A stretch of DNA of 13,334 bases from Deltaproteobacteria bacterium (GTDB lineage Bacteria; Desulfobacterota; B13-G15; RBG-16-54-18): the NCBI GenBank assembly GCA_003646745.1, contig QMLM01000021.1, positions 1-13,334 on the forward strand, given 5' to 3'. The notes under the pieces are model-generated. The model did not search any database and had not been told where the DNA came from. It worked only from the letters and a program-made list of their open reading frames with translations. The position numbers and the translations under genes are program-made. Positions 7,286 to 13,334 of this stretch are shown here, in pieces. Each line of letters begins with the position of its first letter. Position 1 is the first letter of the stretch.

Positions 7286-8266
7286 CTATTCACTCCTGTG
7301 CGCTACCTCTTTGGCTAGAGGCCTAAATTTCCCTAAGAAATATCCCATCACACCCTCCGGCAAGAAGAAGATCAGCAATATCAGAATCACCCCCAAAACC
7401 AAAGTCCAGTACTCCGTATAGATACCGACGAAAGTCCGTAGCGACACTATTATTGCTGCCCCCAAAATTGGTCCGGCGAAAGTAAACCATCCTCCCAAAA
7501 GGCACATTATGAACACTTCCAGCGACAAGACCCAAAACAATAAGTCGGGGAAGACGGATCGTTCCAGCACAACAAACAAAACCCCGGCTACTCCCGCGAA
7601 AAATGTTGCAATTACTATTGCCTTAAGTTGATGACGCCTTACATTTATCCCTACTGCCTCGCATCGCTGTGGGTTATCCCGGATGGCCTGAAGAGTACGC
7701 CCAAAAGGAGATTTTACTATCAAGTACATGGCCATCAAGCAGATCGTAAGAATGACTAAAATAAAGTAGTAAGAATTGTTTTGGGAAGAGAGTAAAGCCG
7801 GCATGGGTACACCATGGATGCCATCATCGCCGCCAGTAAGGGTATACCAGCGGAAGGCGATGGCCCAAATCAGTGAGCCCAAAGAGATCTGGAGCATGGC
7901 AAAATAAAGCCTGGTCAGTCTGACACAAAACCAGCCTATGAGAAACCCCGTCACCGTCGCCATTACGGGCCCGGCGACAAAACCTACCCAGACAGGCAGG
8001 GAGGTCTTAGTCAACATTAGGGCAACCGTATAAGCCCCTACCCCGTAGAAGACACCGTGATGAAATTGGAACATTCCACCATAACCGACAACGAGATTAA
8101 GGCTCATGGCCAAAAGAGAGGTGACAAAGATCAACGCTATTATATAGGTGTAAAATCTAGGAAGGATTGAGGGGAAAATAAGTAAAACAATGAAGATAAT
8201 AGCTAAAAACCAAAGCAACCTCTTTTCGGTAATCCCTCTGAACAAGCCTCGACCCCTTGTTACCAA
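7286..8266 (-). CDS. livM: LIV-type ABC transporter permease LivM
   Basis: An inner-membrane permease of up to 326 residues with many hydrophobic segments, the first at about residues 17-34. LivM hallmarks are SLNLVVGYGGMFQFHHGVFYGVGAYT, spread over residues 55-80, the TGGDDGI loop (144-150), and the ATPase-contacting loop GRTLQAIRDNPQRCEAVGIN (189-208). The start is uncertain: no ATG or GTG is available at the 5' end. The TTG at 8266 overlaps livH by 7 bases; a second in-frame TTG at 8245 has AAGGGG about seven bases upstream and would shorten the protein by seven residues. An upstream in-frame stop at 8275-8273 rules out a longer form. It pairs with LivH as the other half of the channel. 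Confidence 0.93.
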   Translation of the reverse strand: MVTRGRGLFRGITEKRLLWFLAIIFIVLLIFPSILPRFYTYIIALIFVTSLLAMSLNLVVGYGGMFQFHHGVFYGVGAYTVALMLTKTSLPVWVGFVAGPVMATVTGFLIGWFCVRLTRLYFAMLQISLGSLIWAIAFRWYTLTGGDDGIHGVPMPALLSSQNNSYYFILVILTICLMAMYLIVKSPFGRTLQAIRDNPQRCEAVGINVRRHQLKAIVIATFFAGVAGVLFVVLERSVFPDLLFWVLSLEVFIMCLLGGWFTFAGPILGAAIIVSLRTFVGIYTEYWTLVLGVILILLIFFLPEGVMGYFLGKFRPLAKEVAHRSE

Positions 8267-9138
8267 ACTGATTTAAGAAGCCCCCTGGGACGTAAAAGCA
8301 ATACAATAACTACTGCAGCATAAGGAAATACAATGGCAAATTGTGGCCAAAGCAATACGCCAAAGGAGTGGGTCACCCCAAAAATAAGTGAGCCGACAAG
8401 AGCTCCCCAAATATTCCCCAATCCCCCAATAGTGACGATGAGGAAGGCCTCGATAATAATGTCATGATCCATCCCTAGGCAGATACTCACCGTTGGAGCG
8501 ACCAGCGCTCCACCAAGACCAGCGAGAAAACAACCGATCACAAATGCTGCAGCAAAAACCCAACTTACATTTATACCTACTGCCCCTACCATCTCTCTGT
8601 CAACAGCTGCTGCACGGGAGATCTTACCTATCTTGGTTTTATTTACAAAAAGCCATAAAAAAATGGCTACCAGCGGCCCAACGATGAGAAGAAAAAGATT
8701 GTAGCGGGGAAGCGAAGCCCCAAACATTGAGACCGATCCTCTGAGTATGTTCGGCGCTAACACCGAACAATATTCTGGGCCCCAGGTTATCTTTACCAAA
8801 TCGTCAAGGATAAGCATCAAGGCAAAAGTAAATAGCAGCAGCATCAGATGCTCTCTTTGGTAGAGGTGGCAGAACAGCGCCCTTTCTGCTACCAAGCTCA
8901 CCAAGGCTACTACCAAGGGGGCTAGGATTAGGGCCAACCAAAAGCCACTGGAACTGCTGCCCAAATGGGTGAAAATACTATAGGCTGCAAATGCCCCTAT
9001 CATATAAAGTGAACCATGGGCAATATTAGGAACCCTGAGTACCCCTAGGATAAAGCTCAACCCAGCACAGACGATGAACAAAATCATTGCCCGGCTAAGC
9101 CCAACTAATAACTGAGTACTCAGGGAAGCAAAATCCAT
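8260..9138 (-). CDS. livH: LIV-type ABC transporter permease LivH
   Basis: An inner-membrane permease, 292 residues, of the LivH family. The N-terminal signature GVLRVPNIAHGSLYMIGAF is at 32-50, and the cytoplasmic coupling loop GKISRAAAVDREMVGAVGIN is at 171-190, followed by FVIGCFLAGLGGALVAP. The C-terminus ends in LLLRPRGLLKSVW, which is normal. The ATG at 9138 has AAGGAAAG about nine bases upstream. It is separated from the upstream binding-protein gene by 70 bases that hold a strong hairpin, and it overlaps livM at its 3' end. The amount made relative to the binding protein is probably set by that hairpin (inference). Confidence 0.94.
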   Translation of the reverse strand: MDFASLSTQLLVGLSRAMILFIVCAGLSFILGVLRVPNIAHGSLYMIGAFAAYSIFTHLGSSSSGFWLALILAPLVVALVSLVAERALFCHLYQREHLMLLLFTFALMLILDDLVKITWGPEYCSVLAPNILRGSVSMFGASLPRYNLFLLIVGPLVAIFLWLFVNKTKIGKISRAAAVDREMVGAVGINVSWVFAAAFVIGCFLAGLGGALVAPTVSICLGMDHDIIIEAFLIVTIGGLGNIWGALVGSLIFGVTHSFGVLLWPQFAIVFPYAAVVIVLLLRPRGLLKSVW

Positions 9139-9164
9139 AGTGTTGGCTTTCCTTCATAATCAGT

Positions 9165-9192
9165 AGCGGGGGCCAGAAGGCCAGCCCCCGCT
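9165..9192 (-). promoter_or_regulatory. GC-rich stem-loop between the binding-protein gene and livH
   Basis: AGCGGGGGC (9165-9173) and GCCCCCGCT (9184-9192) are perfect inverted repeats of nine bases, seven of them G/C plus closing pairs, with a 10-base loop. In the transcript the hairpin begins 16 bases after the binding-protein stop. No U-tract follows on either strand, so it is not a classical intrinsic terminator. The position matches stem-loops known in other binding-protein operons (for example between malE and malF of E. coli) that protect the upstream mRNA from 3' exonuclease and reduce downstream expression. That role is inferred here. Confidence 0.75.
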
Positions 9193-9208
9193 TATTGTAT
9201 CAAAGTTA

Positions 9209-10444
9209 TTATTTTTCGCGTGCCTTTTTAATCTCCTCGCATGTGGGCATCACCTCATCGCCGGTCAGGGTCACTATATCGGTAGAAATGATAAAATCGT
9301 ACTCTGGCACCTTCTTGGTCACACCCAGATACATCGGCAGCACAGCTTGATGGTCACAGGCTCGCATCTCTATCTCGCCCACAGGGCTTGCTATCTTCAA
9401 CCCCTCCAGCGCATCGATGAACTTCTCCCTGTCCAAGGTACCTGCCTTTTTAAATGCCTCGGCGATGAAATGAGCGGTAATATAGCCATGAAAGGCGGGA
9501 AATCCAGGAGGCTCCCCATAGGCCTCTTTAAAGGCCTTGACAAATTCCTTATTAGCTGGGGTATCAGGATAATAGAAATGGTAGTCCATGGTACCCATCA
9601 CCCCCTCAGGGGCCTCTGGACCAAGAGGCTTTAGTACGGCATGATCCGTTGCCGTGTGGATCCAAATGGCGACTTTCTCAGCCATACCGGTGGCCTTGAT
9701 CGCCTTCATAACATTGGTCATGCTGCGGCCCCCAGTGCAAAAGATGACAGCCTCGGGTTTAGCAGCCAGAATAGCGGTAATATATGGGATCAGATCTGGT
9801 TCACCTACCTTCCACCACGATTGCCCCAAAAGCTCTACTTCAGGTTTAAGTTTCTTCAGGTTACGCCATGCAGCATCAGCTATGGCGTGACCATACTCAT
9901 AATCATCCCCAGCGATCCAATATTTGGTGTAAGGCTTTTTAGCTAAAGCAACCCCACCCGCCTTGCCCGCCATAGCGGTATTTTCACCGGTTGAGAAAAC
10001 ATAACGATGCCCCTTTTCTCCGGTGATCCTTTCGCTCTTGGAGATCCAAACCATAAATGGCACCTTCTCACCCTTGCAATAATCGGATACAGCCAAGGCG
10101 ACGGAGCTACTAATCGTGCCCACCAATAGATCCACCTTCTCCCTCATCACCAGCTCTTTGGCCATACTGAGGCCGATATCCACCTTAAACTTGGTGTCAC
10201 GGGTGGTGTACTCGATCTTCGTCCCCAAGACACCTTCTTTGTTGATCTCATTCAGGGCCAGTTTAAATCCGTTGAGGGCGTCCTTGGCATAAACTGCAGG
10301 AGGGCCGCTGTAACAATCTATTATCCCCACCTTGATAGGACGTTCGATTTTGGGAGCCTTCTTGCAGGAGCTAAAAAACAAAGCCGCTGTGGCCAAGGGC
10401 AATATTGCTATTATAAAGATCTTTAAAACCATTTTTTGTTTCAT
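9209..10444 (-). CDS. LIV-type ABC transporter substrate-binding lipoprotein
   Basis: A periplasmic-binding protein of the leucine/branched-chain family, 411 residues from the preferred ATG at 10444. A longer reading from TTG at 10462 adds six residues, but that TTG lies upstream of and in-frame with codons that overlap the strong site GGAGGGGAG (10458-10450), so ATG is better. A lysine-rich N-terminus, a hydrophobic stretch and FFSSC form a lipoprotein signal; Cys27 would be lipidated and is followed by Lys-Lys. The mature part begins with KVGIIDCYSGPPAVYAKDAL, typical of the family, and continues with LLVGTISSSVALAVSDY and VPFMVWISKSE. Ligand-binding residues cannot be read with confidence, so the substrate (branched-chain or aromatic amino acid, or an aromatic or amide compound) is open. 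It is the first gene of the transporter operon. Confidence 0.93.
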   Translation of the reverse strand: MKQKMVLKIFIIAILPLATAALFFSSCKKAPKIERPIKVGIIDCYSGPPAVYAKDALNGFKLALNEINKEGVLGTKIEYTTRDTKFKVDIGLSMAKELVMREKVDLLVGTISSSVALAVSDYCKGEKVPFMVWISKSERITGEKGHRYVFSTGENTAMAGKAGGVALAKKPYTKYWIAGDDYEYGHAIADAAWRNLKKLKPEVELLGQSWWKVGEPDLIPYITAILAAKPEAVIFCTGGRSMTNVMKAIKATGMAEKVAIWIHTATDHAVLKPLGPEAPEGVMGTMDYHFYYPDTPANKEFVKAFKEAYGEPPGFPAFHGYITAHFIAEAFKKAGTLDREKFIDALEGLKIASPVGEIEMRACDHQAVLPMYLGVTKKVPEYDFIISTDIVTLTGDEVMPTCEEIKKAREK

Positions 10445-10449
10445 TTTGT

Positions 10450-10458
10450 CTCCCCTCC
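10450..10458 (-). promoter_or_regulatory. Ribosome binding site that fixes the binding-protein start
   Basis: GGAGGGGAG on the minus strand ends five bases before the ATG at 10444. The alternative TTG start at 10462 would place this site inside the coding sequence and has no comparable site of its own at the right distance, so the ATG is preferred. Confidence 0.8.
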
Positions 10459-10475
10459 GCAATTACTACTAGTTA

Positions 10476-10508
10476 TCATACACAGCCTAATCCAAACTCC
10501 TCCTCCAT
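10476..10508 (-). CDS. Possible 10-residue leader peptide upstream of the transporter operon
   Basis: A short reading frame, MEEEFGLGCV and a TGA stop, lies within the presumed leader of the transporter mRNA. Its ATG (10508) is preceded by AGGAGG (10520-10515) with a six-base spacer, the best ribosome binding site in the window. The frame is shifted relative to the binding-protein gene (64 bases between start codons), so it is not an alternative start. The stop is 31 bases before the binding-protein ATG. It contains single Phe, Leu and Val codons but no run of any amino acid, and I see no terminator hairpin after it, so classical attenuation is not supported. It could tune re-initiation, or the purine-rich site could be a ribosome standby site. 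No homology is claimed. Confidence 0.35.
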   Translation of the reverse strand: MEEEFGLGCV

Positions 10509-10574
10509 TTACCACCTCCTCTCAACTTTATTTCTCTGGCCTTTAACTTCCTTCTGAAAATTTGAGGATTTTTG

Positions 10575-10604
10575 TTGATCCGCAGCATCTTTAGACTGTA
10601 ATAT
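10575..10604 (+). promoter_or_regulatory. Candidate promoter for the tautomerase gene
   Basis: TTGATC (10575-10580) and TAATAT (10599-10604) are 18 bases apart, each matching 4 of 6 consensus positions. The start codon is about 70 bases further on, preceded by AAGGGGGGGAG (10663-10673). The -10 overlaps the -10 proposed for the opposite strand. Confidence 0.35.
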
Positions 10605-10631
10605 TATATAGCTAATTAATCCAATAGCCAG
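10603..10631 (-). promoter_or_regulatory. Candidate promoter for the LIV transporter operon
   Basis: On the minus strand a perfect TATAAT (10608-10603) is preceded, after 17 bases, by a weak -35 CTGGCT (10631-10626, 3 of 6). A perfect TTGACA (10641-10636) lies further upstream but is 27 bases from this -10, too far for a normal promoter. A weak -35 beside a perfect -10 would suit an activator-dependent promoter, which is an inference. The resulting leader is about 150 bases and contains the short ORF described above. Confidence 0.4.
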
Positions 10632-10675
10632 TAGTTGTCAAGCAAAAAAACTTTTTAAGACCAAGGGGGGGAGTT

Positions 10676-10879
10676 ATGCCAATTATAAGGATTGATATGA
10701 TTGAGGGCAGAACCTTAGAGCAGAAGAGAAAAATTGTCCAGGAGATAACCCAAACCATGGTGCAGGTGGCCGGTGCCAAACCGGAGGATGTCCGTATCAT
10801 CATCGTCGATCATCCTATGGAAAATCTGGCTACTAGTGGAGGGCTCCTTAGTGATGATCCCACACGCAGGCACCCGTGA
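10676..10879 (+). CDS. 4-oxalocrotonate tautomerase family protein
   Basis: A 67-residue protein; after Met removal Pro1 is the N-terminal catalytic base that defines this superfamily. In mature numbering the active-site arginines of 4-oxalocrotonate tautomerase align: Arg11 (in IEGRT) and Arg39 (in EDVRI). The position equivalent to the active-site Phe50 (often Trp in relatives) is Leu50, within ENLATSGGLL. Such proteins form small multimers in the cytoplasm and interconvert keto and enol forms of 2-oxoacids; several relatives act on phenylpyruvate enol. The ATG follows AAGGGGGGGAG with a suitable spacer. It is divergent from the transporter operon, with which it shares a promoter region, and converges with lnt, leaving only four bases between the stops. 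The substrate is unknown. Confidence 0.9.
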   Translation: MPIIRIDMIEGRTLEQKRKIVQEITQTMVQVAGAKPEDVRIIIVDHPMENLATSGGLLSDDPTRRHP

Positions 10880-10883
10880 AGCG

Positions 10884-12428
10884 TTATTTATCAGGAAACG
10901 ACCACCGACTTTTTAGCAAAATGTAGCTGATAAGGCCTATTCCCAGCAAAGAACACCCAAGGGCAAAGACATCCCCATACCTTGTATAGAAGGTCATACC
11001 CTCGTCCTTTAGGCTTATCTGCTGCAGAAATGTTTCGCGCGTAAAGATATTGCTGGCCTTGTGGACCCTCCCCCAAGGATCAATAAAGGCACTTATCCCG
11101 GTGTTGGCCGCTCTCACCAACCATATCCTGTTCTCTACGGACCTAAAGGTTGCCTGGGCCAGGTGTTGGTAAGGGGCAGAGGTTTTCCCAAACCAGGCGT
11201 CGTTGGTAATGGTCACCATGAAATCGGCGCCCCTGCGGACGAACTCCCTGCAAAGTTCAGGGAAGATTACCTCGAAGCAGATCAAGACCCCAAACCTGCC
11301 TTCTGGAAGTTGAAAGATCACCGCATCTTCGCCAGGTGAGATGTTCCCTATGCCCACTAACGAATTGAAAAAAGGAAAGAAACGAGACAGGGGGACGTAT
11401 TCACCAAAGGGGACAAGGTGAATTTTATCGTAACGGCCCAGGATTTGGGAAGCGGGAGACAACAAATAGGCGCTATTGTAGACCTCTATTCCCTTCTCAC
11501 CCTTTTCGCAGTAGAGGCTGCCAAAGAGAAGATATGCATCTACTTCTTTAGGGATAGCTAATACCTCCCCATCCAGCTCCGTACCTGAGGGAAAATAAGA
11601 TGGGAGGGCGGTCTCGGGCCAAACAATAAGCCCAGGGGAGGCACCCATAAGGCCAAGGGTGAGTTTTCTATATATCTCTAAGGTCCGCTTTTGAAATCTC
11701 TTGTCCCATTTTACATCTTGGGCAATATTCCCTTGCACCACTGCAACCTTAAGAACTCTCCTATTGCTTAAGGGGAAATGAACCTTCCAGACTCCATAGG
11801 CAAAGACCATAACCAATAATGCCAAAGCGAAAAGGGAACCCTTGAGGGGAAGTTCCCCTTTTCCCCTCCAATAGGCGAGCCAAAGAAAAATGAGGGTATT
11901 GGTTAATACCAGAAAAAAAGAGACCCCATAGATACCGGTAATGTCGGCTATTTGGACAAGGGTAATATTTAAGTACTGAGAGTAACCAAGCAGGGCCCAA
12001 GGGAACCCGCTGAGAAGGAATGAACGCAGGTATTCCAACCCTACCCATATAGCCGGAAGAGCTAAAATTGAGATCCAGCCCTCTTTTTCATGAAAATAAG
12101 AGGTGAGATAGCTGAAGGCCCCCCAGTAGAGGCTGAGGTAGAGGACCAAAAGGATGAGTATGGGAATGGTCAAGGGAAGAGGGATGTTGCCGTATCTGTG
12201 CACGGCCACCACAATCCAGTAAAGAAGCCCCAGATAGGCGATAAGCCCGGCGAAGACTCCTAGTATGAAGGCATCCTTCCCACTCTTCCCACGGATGCAC
12301 CAAAGGAGGGGAACCAGAAAGAACCACGCCAAGGGCCAAAGATCAAAGTTGGGAAAACTAAGGGCTAAAAGGATCCCTGAGGTGGCTGCCCAAAAGTAGT
12401 CCTGCCCTTTCCCTGGTGGGGATATCAT
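10884..12428 (-). CDS. lnt: Apolipoprotein N-acyltransferase
   Basis: A 514-residue inner-membrane enzyme that adds the third acyl chain to the N-terminal Cys of lipoproteins, using phospholipid as donor. The N-terminal part (about 1-215) holds several hydrophobic segments. The nitrilase-fold catalytic domain (about 226-475) follows, then a C-terminal membrane segment (about 486-505). All three catalytic residues are present: Glu272 in VWPETALP, Lys335 in GRYDKIHLVPFGEYVP and Cys384 in LICFEVIFPE. TITNDAWFG and ENRIWLVRAANTGIS are also family features. The length is typical. The ATG overlaps the stop of the upstream aminotransferase gene in an ATGA arrangement and has no close ribosome binding site, so translation is probably coupled. 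It implies a diderm cell envelope with triacylated lipoproteins. Confidence 0.96.
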   Translation of the reverse strand: MISPPGKGQDYFWAATSGILLALSFPNFDLWPLAWFFLVPLLWCIRGKSGKDAFILGVFAGLIAYLGLLYWIVVAVHRYGNIPLPLTIPILILLVLYLSLYWGAFSYLTSYFHEKEGWISILALPAIWVGLEYLRSFLLSGFPWALLGYSQYLNITLVQIADITGIYGVSFFLVLTNTLIFLWLAYWRGKGELPLKGSLFALALLVMVFAYGVWKVHFPLSNRRVLKVAVVQGNIAQDVKWDKRFQKRTLEIYRKLTLGLMGASPGLIVWPETALPSYFPSGTELDGEVLAIPKEVDAYLLFGSLYCEKGEKGIEVYNSAYLLSPASQILGRYDKIHLVPFGEYVPLSRFFPFFNSLVGIGNISPGEDAVIFQLPEGRFGVLICFEVIFPELCREFVRRGADFMVTITNDAWFGKTSAPYQHLAQATFRSVENRIWLVRAANTGISAFIDPWGRVHKASNIFTRETFLQQISLKDEGMTFYTRYGDVFALGCSLLGIGLISYILLKSRWSFPDK

Positions 12429-13334
12429 GGGATAAAACTTCGGAAGAACTCCTCGATCTTTGAGACCACGTACTCCTGCTGCCCCCGGGTGAGTTCGGGA
12501 TAAATGGGAAGAGCCAAAGTCTCCTTTGCAGCCCTCTCGGCATGGGGGAAATCCCCCTCTTCATATCCTAGGTCCTTATAGCATTCTTGCAGATGCAGCG
12601 GGAGTGGATAGTAGATATCTGTCCCTATCCCCTCTCGGAAGAGGAACTCTCTGAGTTCATCCCTCTTGGGAACCCTGATGACATATTGGTTGTAGATGTG
12701 GCGATTGTTATATTGTACAAAGGGCGTTTTTATCCCGAAAGCCTTATGGTCTATCTCCTCAAAGAGTCTATCATAGTAGGCAGCATTTTCCCTCCTCCTC
12801 TGAGTCCACTCCTCCAGATAGCGAAACTTTACCAGAAGGATAGCAGCCTGCAGGGCATCTAATCTGCTATTCACCCCGATAAGTTGATGGTAGTACTTAG
12901 ATCCAGCGCCATGTACCCTGAGCAATCTAATCCGCTCCGCCAGCTCATCGTCATTGGTGGTCACCATTCCCCCATCGCCAAATCCTCCCAAGTTCTTTGA
13001 AGGATAGAAGGAAAAACATCCCAAATCTCCAATGCTTCCCGCCCGTTGGTGGGTGCTGGAGTCCTTTATGTAGTCAGCCCCGATGGCCTGGGCAGCGTCT
13101 TCAATAAGCCAGAGGCCGTACCTTTGTGCCAGTTCCTTTATCGGCTCCATATCGGCGCACTGACCGAAGAGGTGTACAGGGATGATGGCCTTGGTCTTAG
13201 AGGTAATACGCTCCTGTATTTTTGCGGGCTCTAGATTATATGTCTGAGAATCTATGAACAAAAATGTCGGTTTACCCCGTACCTTGGAGATGGAGCCGTG
13301 CTTGGCAAACAAGGTAAAGGGGGTGGGGATTACC
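12425..13334 (-). CDS. DegT/DnrJ/EryC1/StrS family PLP-dependent aminotransferase, 5' end beyond the right edge
   Basis: About 303 codons are visible, open to the right edge; family members are about 360-400 residues, so roughly the first 60-90 are missing. A TTG at 13312 is not the start: the frame continues upstream through VIPTPFTLFAKHGSISKV, which matches the usual P.FTF.A....I...G of this family. PLP-site motifs are LIEDAAQAIGADY and SFYPSKNLGGFGDGG, with the Schiff-base Lys codon at 12997-12995. RVHGAGSKYYHQLIGVNSRL is also conserved. Such enzymes transfer an amino group, usually from glutamate, to a keto-sugar nucleotide for surface polysaccharide, glycan or antibiotic sugar biosynthesis. 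The sugar cannot be determined here. It precedes and overlaps lnt by 4 bases; the genes upstream, which would show the pathway, lie outside the window. Confidence 0.94.
   Translation of the reverse strand, partial: VIPTPFTLFAKHGSISKVRGKPTFLFIDSQTYNLEPAKIQERITSKTKAIIPVHLFGQCADMEPIKELAQRYGLWLIEDAAQAIGADYIKDSSTHQRAGSIGDLGCFSFYPSKNLGGFGDGGMVTTNDDELAERIRLLRVHGAGSKYYHQLIGVNSRLDALQAAILLVKFRYLEEWTQRRRENAAYYDRLFEEIDHKAFGIKTPFVQYNNRHIYNQYVIRVPKRDELREFLFREGIGTDIYYPLPLHLQECYKDLGYEEGDFPHAERAAKETLALPIYPELTRGQQEYVVSKIEEFFRSFIP

Noticed and set aside
10445..10462. TTG-initiated longer form of the binding lipoprotein (MRRGDK extension)
   Set aside because: The extra codons overlap the strong GGAGGGGAG ribosome binding site serving the ATG at 10444, and they weaken the normal lipoprotein signal length.
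10636..10641. Perfect minus-strand TTGACA as -35 of the transporter promoter
   Set aside because: It is 27 bases from the TATAAT, and the sequence at 16-18 bases gives only 2-3 matches to a -10.
13310..13312. TTG as the start of the DegT aminotransferase
   Set aside because: The frame stays open to the window edge and the upstream residues VIPTPFT match the family, so the true start lies outside the window.
1..13334. CRISPR arrays, tRNA or rRNA genes, insertion sequences, toxin-antitoxin or defence genes
   Set aside because: No spaced direct repeats, cloverleaf-like intergenic sequence, transposase-like frames or terminal inverted repeats were seen; all gaps are short and flanked by metabolic, transport or envelope genes.

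Overview
The window looks like chromosomal DNA from an anaerobic, diderm bacterium, most likely a deltaproteobacterium (Desulfobacterota) or close relative. This is inferred from gene content: a LysM protein upstream of dprA, an oxygen-sensitive 2-oxoacid:ferredoxin oxidoreductase with many Fe-S motifs, a LIV-type ABC importer and lnt. Arg codons AGG/AGA and Ile codon ATA are common throughout, which would suit a thermophilic or moderately thermophilic lineage, but the species cannot be named from the sequence. Genes are densely packed. I see no tRNA, rRNA, CRISPR array, insertion sequence or prophage gene, and no gene-free stretch over 300 bases.

Layout. (1) 1-1664, minus strand: a secreted LysM protein followed by the 5' part of dprA, which runs off the left edge. 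(2) 1665-1870: divergent promoter region. (3) 1871-5826, plus strand: iorA-iorB, overlapping by 4 bases. The iorA product is 1141 residues, about twice the usual size, because a whole NAD(P)H/FAD/Fe-S oxidoreductase module lies between its thiamine-diphosphate core and its own C-terminal ferredoxin domain. (4) 5853-10444, minus strand: a complete LIV-type (branched-chain/hydrophobic amino acid family) ABC importer, in transcription order binding lipoprotein, livH, livM, livG, livF. A strong GC hairpin separates the binding-protein gene from livH, and a 10-residue leader ORF with a near-perfect ribosome binding site precedes the binding-protein gene. (5) 10676-10879, plus strand: a small 4-oxalocrotonate tautomerase family enzyme, divergent from the importer. 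(6) 10884-13334, minus strand: a DegT/DnrJ/EryC1/StrS aminotransferase (5' end beyond the right edge) overlapping lnt by 4 bases.

How the parts may work together. A LIV-type importer, an indolepyruvate-type oxidoreductase and a keto-enol tautomerase together suggest uptake and oxidative decarboxylation of amino-acid-derived or aromatic 2-oxoacids to acyl-CoA. The fused flavin module would let electrons pass between ferredoxin-level Fe-S centres and NAD(P)(H) inside one polypeptide. This is inference from adjacency and domain content; the substrate cannot be read from the sequence. Lnt would mature lipoproteins such as the importer's binding protein. The most unusual item is the IorA fusion.
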